Notes under the pieces: model-generated
The model's input: the letters and a program-made list of their open reading frames with translations, nothing else
What the model was told of the DNA's origin: nothing
The model's database searches: none
Assembly (NCBI GenBank): GCA_001929475.1
Contig: LXFE01003900.1
Location: forward strand, 1,286-38,876
Direction: 5' to 3'
Length of the DNA: 37,591 bases
Source of the DNA: Neolecta irregularis DAH-3
Lineage: Eukaryota > Ascomycota > Neolectomycetes > Neolectales > Neolectaceae
In this document: piece by piece, positions 30,871 through 37,591 of the stretch
Position numbering within the stretch: position 1 is the first letter of the stretch
How the letters are laid out: each line of letters begins with the position of its first letter
Made by a program: the position numbers and the translations under genes

Positions 30871-33002
30871 CTAGACCCTCTGGTCCATCATGTCTAGAAC
30901 GTTAGTCGCTATTACTCTTGTCCGACCAAGAAGATACCTCGAATATAACCGGTAATCTTCTTTCGAATCGAATCTAGCGCTCCTTCCGCTTTCTACATCT
31001 GTGCGACTGAGATGCTGTTTAGAGGCAGGCAGTCCCATTGTAAGGAGATATTTTACAGTGTCGTCCCATTCTTTCTGTTTCCGTTTGAAAGACCAAGATA
31101 ATTCTTCAGATAAAATATCAATTACTCTTGGGAGAGCATCTAATGCTGCTTGAGATGATAGAAAGGCCAGTCTACCTCGATCAACTCGTGAAGAAAGGAG
31201 AAGTCTACCTCGTCCGGCGAGCAAGTACATCCACAGCCGTCTGGGCATACTCATTTCTAACGGCATATCGGATCTCTCCCTCAATAAAAGGGTAGAAACT
31301 GCTAAGTCTCTTTCCTCTGACCGGCCAACGTTGACCCGTTTCTTCGGCTATCGCAGCAACACTCCAAGCCCGATCACCATATGAATCAACAAGGTGTTTG
31401 GCAACTTCGGTTTCAAATCCAAATTGTTGGATAAGTTTGATGAAGAGGGTCGGCCTAAAGTGATCGGCGCCGATGAGTTTTAATTGTTCCGTGCGGCATT
31501 TGGTCCTGGTGGTTAGTTTAAATTGCCGAATTGCTTCATCAACGACATCTTCCGCCATTTGTCTATACGTTGTCCATTTCCCTCCTGCAATTGTGATCAA
31601 CCCACTGGGAGATACATTGATCATATGGTTCCGAACTAGTGACTGTGTGTTTTTTGCGGCTGGATCGCGGACAAGAGGACGGATTCCAGCCCATGCGGCA
31701 AGTACGTCGCCCCTCCTGACATTGATATCCGGGTTCAAGTAGCGTTTTATTTCCGAGAGGATCCAATTTATTTCCTCTTCCTTTGGTAATGGATGTGCCA
31801 GGACTGGGGTTTTGGCGTCTGTTGTTCCGGCAATGCAGTTTCTTCGCATTAGTGTATGAGGCGAGAAGAAAGTACCCTTGCCACGGAAGGAAGAAGATTA
31901 CTCTTCCATCAGAAGTTTTAGGGTCTATTAAACCCATTTTCTCAGGAGAGTAGTAGCCTGGCAGTACGACATGAACGCCAGAGGATGGGGCTACTATTTC
32001 CTCTATTAACGGATCGTCTAGTTTCCTCAAAGAATCCGTAAATGGACCAGTCGCATTGATAATAGCCTGATTTTAAATCTTGATTTTCGTTTTAGGGTAA
32101 TACTTTTGCCGCGACATCCCATTCTTTTCCACTCAAGTTATCTCGAACTGTCGCTCCACATATTTTCCCTTGAATCTTTTGCAACGAGACGACTTCAACG
32201 TGATTTGCGACTGTCGCGCCTTGTAGAACTGCTGTCAACGCGATACTTGTACACATCCGTGAATCATTATGGGACCCATCGTAATAGACTAGTGCTCCCA
32301 CAAGTTTATCTGGTTTCAACATGGGGAATGCTTCAAGTGCTTTTCCTCGAGTTAAAAAGTACGATGATTCCATATTGTCTTTTCCGGCGAGCATGTCGTA
32401 CACTTTGGTACCGGCCCAATAATATGGACCTTGCCATATTCTTGAATCTTAATCGAAGTACAGAAAGGGGGAAGCACTTGTATATAGGTATCATTATAGG
32501 CAAAGCATGCGAGAGATGTGGGGCGATATGAAGAAAGGTTGCGCGTTCCCGCAAGGCTTCTTTAACAAGCTTGTACTGCTCGTAATCAAGTTCCTCAGCC
32601 AAGTCAGGGGTTTATCAGACAAAGGGAGAAGCGTACCAGAAAAGCTTTTTCCAGATACCTCACGCCTCCATGGACAAGTTTCGTCGACCGCGAACTTGTT
32701 CCCGCGGCAAAATCATCGCGCTCAACAAGAGCGACTTTGAGGCCCCGGCTCGCAGCGTCTAGTGCGGTGCCGCTCCCAGTTGCACCAGCGCCGACGACAA
32801 GAAGATCAAATTTTTCGGTGCGCAGGCTTTCGAGGTGCCTACTGCGCGGAGGCATATGCGGGAATAGGGTGGCATCAGGAAAAGAGTGCGAGTCGTGCTC
32901 GGCATGGATTTTCTGAGTCGGCAGGGCGGTGGTGATACAGACGGCGGTGGTTGCACCAAGGGCGGTAAAGGTAAAAGGCCGCTTCCAAAAATGCCGAAAC
33001 AT
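30871..33002 (-). CDS. GUT2: Mitochondrial FAD glycerol-3-phosphate dehydrogenase
   Basis: Six exons (33002-32637, 32593-32478, 32440-32104, 32066-31876, 31841-31209, 31171-30871; introns 43, 37, 37, 34 and 37 nt) encode 647 residues, close to yeast Gut2 (649). The enzyme oxidises glycerol-3-phosphate to dihydroxyacetone phosphate at the outer face of the inner mitochondrial membrane and passes electrons to ubiquinone. A basic leader and hydrophobic segment ([17 protein letters not shown]) target and anchor it. The FAD site is [20 protein letters not shown]. Further landmarks are [69 protein letters not shown] and [14 protein letters not shown]. Two introns use the second of two close AG acceptors. 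It is divergent from RNR1 (298 bp between starts). Confidence 0.96.
31169..31212. repeat. 11-bp direct repeat at both ends of a GUT2 intron
   Basis: The 11-mer CGAGGTAGACT (minus strand) occurs at 31212-31202 across the donor and again at 31179-31169 across the acceptor of the 37-nt intron 31208-31172. Both copies contain AGGT, so a short tandem duplication could have created the intron. Confidence 0.8.
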
Positions 33003-33228
33003 GAAAAGAGTCGAGAGGTTGCTGTTGTGCGACTGGAAAAAAAAAGGAGTGTAGGGAAAGGGGATCTCGTCGGGGGAGGAGAGTCGGGGCAGTGGACAGT
33101 CGCCGCATCGAGAATTTAGATCTCGTAGTTTTGCACCTCCGTGTTTATGTAGATAATAAACACATTATATCCATGTCTGTTTATGTTTGGAGAATATCCA
33201 TTAGTCATGCTAATCAGCGCGAGCAGCG

Positions 33229-33233
33229 CGCGT
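33229..33233 (-). promoter_or_regulatory. Possible MBF-type ACGCG element upstream of RNR1
   Basis: On the minus strand the sequence reads AAAACGCGCGCTG, which contains the ACGCG core of MCB elements bound by MBF in yeasts. It lies 68 bp upstream of the RNR1 start codon. RNR1 is a classical G1/S target of MBF, so the placement is sensible, but a single 5-base match is weak evidence. Confidence 0.35.
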
Positions 33234-33300
33234 TTTCATAAAAGCTCCACCAAACGACACCTGCGTTCCCACTCACCTTCCTCTTTCTATCATTAGAGTT

Positions 33301-36195
33301 ATGTTTGTCTATAAACGAGGTATCGCTCTCTATTGTGTCAATGCTGACTACCTAGATGGCCGCAAAGAACGGGTGCTGTTCGACAAGGTAGATTTGTTCG
33401 TGTTGACTGAGATTGACCTTCAGATCACTACTCGACTGAGCAGACTTTGTTACGGCCTGGATGCGGATCACGTTGATGTTGCTGCTGTCACACAGAAAGT
33501 AATCAGCGGCGTTTACCAGGTTTTACCATCTCTTTTATGCGCTGCTAATGTCAAAGGGCGTAACCACGGTTGAACTGGACAATCTGGTGAATCTGTTTCG
33601 GCTGATTGTGACTCATTGTTGTTCAGGCTGCTGAGACCGCTGCTTACTTGACTACCAAACATCCAGACTATGCTATTCTTGCTGCACGGTATCTTACTGT
33701 TTTCACTCATTGCCGCTGACTTGCAGAATCGCGGTCAGCAATCTTCACAAACAGACCAAGAAACAGTTTTCACAGGTCATTGAAGACCTCTATCGATACG
33801 TCAACCCCAAGAATAGAAAACCATCTCCGATGATCAGCGATTTGACGTACAATGCAGTAATGAAGAACGCGGAGCACCTTGATTCAGCAATTATCTACGA
33901 GAAAGATTTCAACTATCAATACTTTGGCTTTAAAACTCTTGAGGTGTGTTTGCTGTTTCAAAATGGGAGGGCTCACATTGGATAGCGAAGCTACCTTTTG
34001 CGAATAAATGGAAAAGTCGCCGAGCGACCTCAACATATGCTGATGAGAGTTGCTGTTGGTATTCACGGCGAAGATGTCGAGAAGGCAATCGAAACATACA
34101 ACCTAATGTCTGCGAAGCACATGACTCATGCTTCTCCGACTCTGTTTAATGCAGGGACTCCCCATCCACAATTGTCGTCGTGTTTCCTGGTGACGATGAA
34201 AGACGATTCGATTGAAGGGATCTACGATACCTTGAAAACATGCGCAATGATTTCGAAAACGGCGGGCGGAATTGGATTGAATGTTCACTGTATTCGAGGA
34301 ACTGGATCATATATTGCAGGAACAAACGGGACGTCCAACGGTCTCGTTCCAATGTTGCGTGTATTCAATAATACGGCACGATACGTCGATCAAGGTGGTA
34401 ATAAGCGCCCTGGTGCATTTGCAATTTATCTCGAACCATGGCACGCTGATGTTTTCCAGTTCCTTGATTTAAGAAAGAATCATGGAAAAGAAGAAGTTCG
34501 TGCAAGAGATTTATTCTATGCGCTTTGGATTCCAGATTTATTCATGAAGAGAGTAGAAGAGAATGGTGATTGGAGTCTATTTGATCCAAACGATGCGCCG
34601 GGGATGCATGAAGTCTATGGCGACGAATTCGAGGTATTTACCCCACGCACTACCAATTTCTAACGAATAAAACAGGCTCTTTATGCGAAATATGAAGCAG
34701 AAGGTCGTGCTCGACGGACTTTGAAAGCGCAGAAATTATGGTATGCGATTCTGGAAGCGCAGACAGAGACGGGGAATCCATTCATGCTATACAAAGACGC
34801 GTGTAACCGGAAATCAAATCAGAAGAATCTCGGCACGATCAAGTGTTCCAATTTGTGTACAGAGATCGTGGAGTATTCGGCACCGGATGAAGTTGCTGTT
34901 TGCAATTTGGCGAGTATTGCCTTATCCACGTTTATCAAGGACGGGGAATATAATTTTGAGAGGTTACATGACGTTGTTAAAGTGGTCGCGAGGAATTTGA
35001 ACAAAATTATAGATGTCAATTACTACCCTGTGGAAGAAGCTAGGCGGAGTAATATGAGACATCGACCTATTGGAGTTGGAGTACAGGGTTTGTTTTATTT
35101 GTGTGGGGTGGCGTACTGACGACAAGGTCTTGCGGATGCATTTATGGCGCTTCGAATGCCATTTGATTCAGCCGAGGCGAAACAGCTAAACATTCAAATA
35201 TTTGAAACGATTTATCACGGCGCATGTGAAGCATCATGTGAACTGGCGCAAGAGGAAGGACCGTACGAGACATACCAAGGGTCTCCCGCGTCTCAAGGAC
35301 TTTTACAATATGATCTTTGGGACCAAACACCGACAGATCTATGGGATTGGGCTACCCTGAAATTGCAAATTGCGCAACACGGACTTCGAAATTCGTTGCT
35401 GGTAGCCCCTATGCCCACGGCGAGTACTTCTCAAATCCTTGGATTCAATGAATGTTTTGAGCCGTACACGAGTAATATTTATTCTCGCCGGGTTCTTGCC
35501 GGGGACTTTCAAATTGTGAATCCGTGGCTACTAAAAGATCTCGTGGAGCATGGATTATGGAGCGATCACATGAAAAACCGGATTATATCAGAGAACGGGA
35601 GTATCCAAAATGTGCCCAATATTCCGGATGAATTAAAGGCTTTATACAAAACGGTATGGGAATTGAGTCAAAAGACGATTATCGATATGGCCGCAGACCG
35701 CGGGGCGTTTATCGATCAAAGTCAGAGTCTCAACATCCATATCAAGAATCCGAGTTTTGGCAAACTAACGAGCATGCATTTCTACGGATGGAAGAAGGGG
35801 CTGAAGACGGGGATGTATTATCTGCGGACGATGGCTGCTAGCGAGGCTATCAAGGTATGTTTTTCAGGTCTGAGCAGACGGCGAGCTGATGCACTGTGCA
35901 GTTTACTGTTGACCAGGCTGCGCTGAGCACTGCTGCTCCTGCTGTTGCCAAGCGGCGGATGAAAGGAGTTGAGCTGCCCAAGCGGGTTGTTGTTGAAGAA
36001 AGCATTCCTGCGGTGCCTCAGCCAATGGCATCTACGAAAACGACGCCGGTGAAGCTGGTTATGGGTGCAAATGCATCTCGGGCTGGAGATGATGAAGATG
36101 AAGATGAAGACGATGAAGATGATGATATCTACAATGAGCGGGCGATTGCCTGTTCGCTTGCAAATCCCGAGGCATGTGAGATGTGCAGCGGGTAA
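33301..36195 (+). CDS. RNR1: Ribonucleotide reductase large subunit
   Basis: Ten exons (33301-33319, 33356-33387, 33424-33519, 33557-33586, 33627-33688, 33727-33943, 33986-34633, 34676-35087, 35127-35854, 35902-36195) encode 845 residues of class Ia R1. It reduces ribonucleoside diphosphates to deoxy forms with the Rnr2/Rnr4 small subunits. The N-terminal ATP cone starts [17 protein letters not shown] and continues [12 protein letters not shown]. The catalytic barrel has [20 protein letters not shown] (redox Cys), KCSNLCTEI (thiyl-radical Cys and catalytic Asn/Glu), EVAVCNLAS and [20 protein letters not shown]. The tail carries a Glu/Asp run ([13 protein letters not shown]) and ends CEMCSG, the shuttle cysteines. 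Introns are 36, 36, 37, 40, 38, 42, 42, 39 and 47 nt; the second is in frame and stop-free. The short first exons split the ATP cone into five pieces. CRZ1 follows on the same strand after 155 bp. Confidence 0.97.
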
Positions 36196-36350
36196 AAGTA
36201 GTATAGAAAAATATAACCCGGCCGTGAAAAAGTGATCCTACTGTGCATCCAGCGAGAAACTGCTCGGGTATCCTGAGAGCCCCTGACCTCCCCTCCTGTA
36301 TATTTTTCCACCATTTTCTCTCTTCCCCACCCCAGGATTCCTTCCCCGTG

Positions 36351-37591
36351 ATGGAATCGGGTGATCTGACACACCACCACCATCTGTGCCTGCATCTCCA
36401 GGAACCGGGGTGCGCGCAGTCCTCGGACACGGCTGGGGATTTTTCCGGGTGGGACCTGGGAGTGGGCGACCATCTGTCGCCATATGTGTCTGCGCACAAC
36501 TCGCCGCTTCTTGGACCAGCATCGTCTGCATCGTACTCGCCGCCTGCAAGTGCACCGAGATCTTTGGCGGGCGGCGATGTGTTTGAGTGGCCGCAATTTA
36601 CGCAAAGCCAAAGCAGCAGCCCGCATTCGAATTCGCATTCGCATTCACACCGCCGAGCCTACTCGGACCAGTTGGAACTGGGCAATTCGTTTGCCGGATG
36701 GCAACCTCAAGCGGCGTTTGCCCTTGGATCGCTCCAGCTGCCGATACATCTTGCACCAGAAAGCGACTTTGACGGTGCAGCAGGCGTTCTTGGGTCTGGC
36801 GGTCTTTATCCAAGCGCCATTGGTTCGAGTGATCTTGGCTCAAGCGACTTTGAATCAGGAGACCTTGGGCCAAACGACCTTTATCCACCGGACCTGTATC
36901 CAAATGACCTTTATGCAAATGACCATCTGCATTCTGCCCCCTCGCTCAATCCGCCCGTGCCGCCCTCGATTACAATCACACCCAGCGATCCCGTTCTCCC
37001 GCGTCATCCTGTTTCTGTCCCCCGCAGAGCCCGCGCCCACTCAGACACAAGCGTCCGCTACGATCCGCACTGCCCGCCTCTCGACGACCATCACCGCCGC
37101 AGCTTCTCTTCTATCCGCGACCATGTCCTCGACCTAGCCAGCGACCATCATCCGCGCCTCGCTAAAAACCCCGTACCCTTCTCTTCATCCCCATATCTTA
37201 CTCAAGGCTACCTTTGTCTGCGACTTTCCAGAATGCGGTAAACGCTTCACCAGAGCTTACAATCTGCGGTGCTAGCTCCCCATTCGCACACACCCACAGC
37301 TTATCCTTAGTTCTCACCAACGAACACATACCGACGAGCGCCCCTTTGAATGTTCCCTTTGCCATAAAGCGTTTGCCAGACAGCACGATCGCAGACGCCA
37401 TGAGCAACTCCACTCAGGCCTCAAAACCCACGAATGTGCAGGTATCCTCCCAGATGGCCGTCCCTGGGGCTGCGGCAAAAGATTCGCCCGCCAAGACGCC
37501 CTATCAAGGTCTCCTCCCCCCTCCTCGCCTTACTTTCTCACTCTCCAGACATTTTAAATCAGAAGCTGGAAAAACTTGTATTAAAGACGTC
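36351..37591 (+). CDS. CRZ1: Crz1-type calcineurin-responsive C2H2 factor (3' end cut)
   Basis: Four exons are visible (36351-37172, 37207-37268, 37311-37508, 37549 to the window end; introns 34, 42 and 40 nt), giving 375 residues before the edge. Crz1 enters the nucleus after dephosphorylation by calcineurin and activates stress and ion-homeostasis genes. The first 274 residues are Ser/Pro/His-rich and hold basic-Ser clusters ([23 protein letters not shown]) and PSITIT at 205-210, an exact match to the calcineurin-docking PxIxIT motif. Then come two C2H2 fingers ([19 protein letters not shown] and [19 protein letters not shown]), a third variant finger ([17 protein letters not shown]) and [11 protein letters not shown], as in Crz1. 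An in-frame ATG at 36243 exists, but I prefer 36351. Residues 158-192 form seven five-residue repeats. Confidence 0.92.
36822..36926 (+). repeat. Seven 15-bp units inside CRZ1
   Basis: Seven consecutive five-codon units encode [30 protein letters not shown] and YANDH. The Asp is constant and the following residue is nearly always Leu or Phe. The tract lies just before the PxIxIT motif in the disordered half of the protein and is a candidate for copy-number variation. Confidence 0.85.

Noticed and set aside
36240-37413. Several overlapping long frames on both strands around CRZ1
   Set aside because: They are shadows of a GC-rich, low-complexity coding exon. Only the frame leading into the C2H2 fingers is supported.

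Overview
This window is nuclear DNA from a fungus, most likely a filamentous ascomycete. The reasons are a fungal MHYT-type membrane protein, an RGS protein, a Crz1-type zinc-finger factor, fungal forms of Alg11, Alg14, Gut2, Cox18 and Mam3, and many very short spliceosomal introns. I cannot name the species. I read 22 protein genes, about one per 1.7 kb. Nearly all are ordinary housekeeping genes. I saw no rRNA, clear tRNA, CRISPR array or intact transposon. Gene models were built by hand: I chose splice sites that keep the reading frame and restore family-conserved protein sequence, and checked that the coding lengths divide by three.

Layout. 0.6-5.4 kb: TRAPPC13 (+), an RGS protein (-), KGD4/YMR31 (-) and ALG14 (-). 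5.5-10.7 kb: PCT1 (+), NAA38 (-), a vacuolar-type amino-acid transporter (-) and the mitochondrial tRNA-modification GTPase MSS1 (-). 10.8-18.2 kb: an MHYT membrane protein (-), ALG11 (+), ATX1 (-) and an unrecognised basic protein (+). 18.5-27.4 kb: a BCH-RhoGAP protein (-), TCF25/RQC1 (-), COX18 (+), MAM3 (-), a POF1-type nucleotidyltransferase (+) and RPS23 (-). 28.5 kb to the end: a flavin monooxygenase (-), GUT2 (-), RNR1 (+) and the start of CRZ1 (+, cut by the window edge). Several small genes (KGD4, NAA38, ATX1) and ALG14 appear only after splicing, because their exons are too short to stand out as open frames.

Function. The genes do not form one pathway. Recurring themes are mitochondrial biogenesis and metabolism (KGD4, MSS1, COX18, GUT2), dolichol-linked glycan assembly (ALG14, ALG11), phospholipid and glycerol metabolism (PCT1, GUT2), metal handling (ATX1, MAM3) and signalling (RGS, RhoGAP, MHYT protein, CRZ1). 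Four divergent pairs share promoter regions of about 120-300 bp: ALG14/PCT1, TCF25/COX18, MAM3/POF1 and GUT2/RNR1.

The most unusual property is the intron set. I placed 78 introns, and 73 of them are 34-44 nt long, with a sharp floor at 34 nt. Three appear to be GC-AG introns, several are in frame and stop-free, and several skip an AG that lies too close to the branch site. One MAM3 junction would need an intron of only 18-25 nt, and one GUT2 intron is bordered by an 11-bp direct repeat that suggests recent gain. I found no clearly new multi-gene system.
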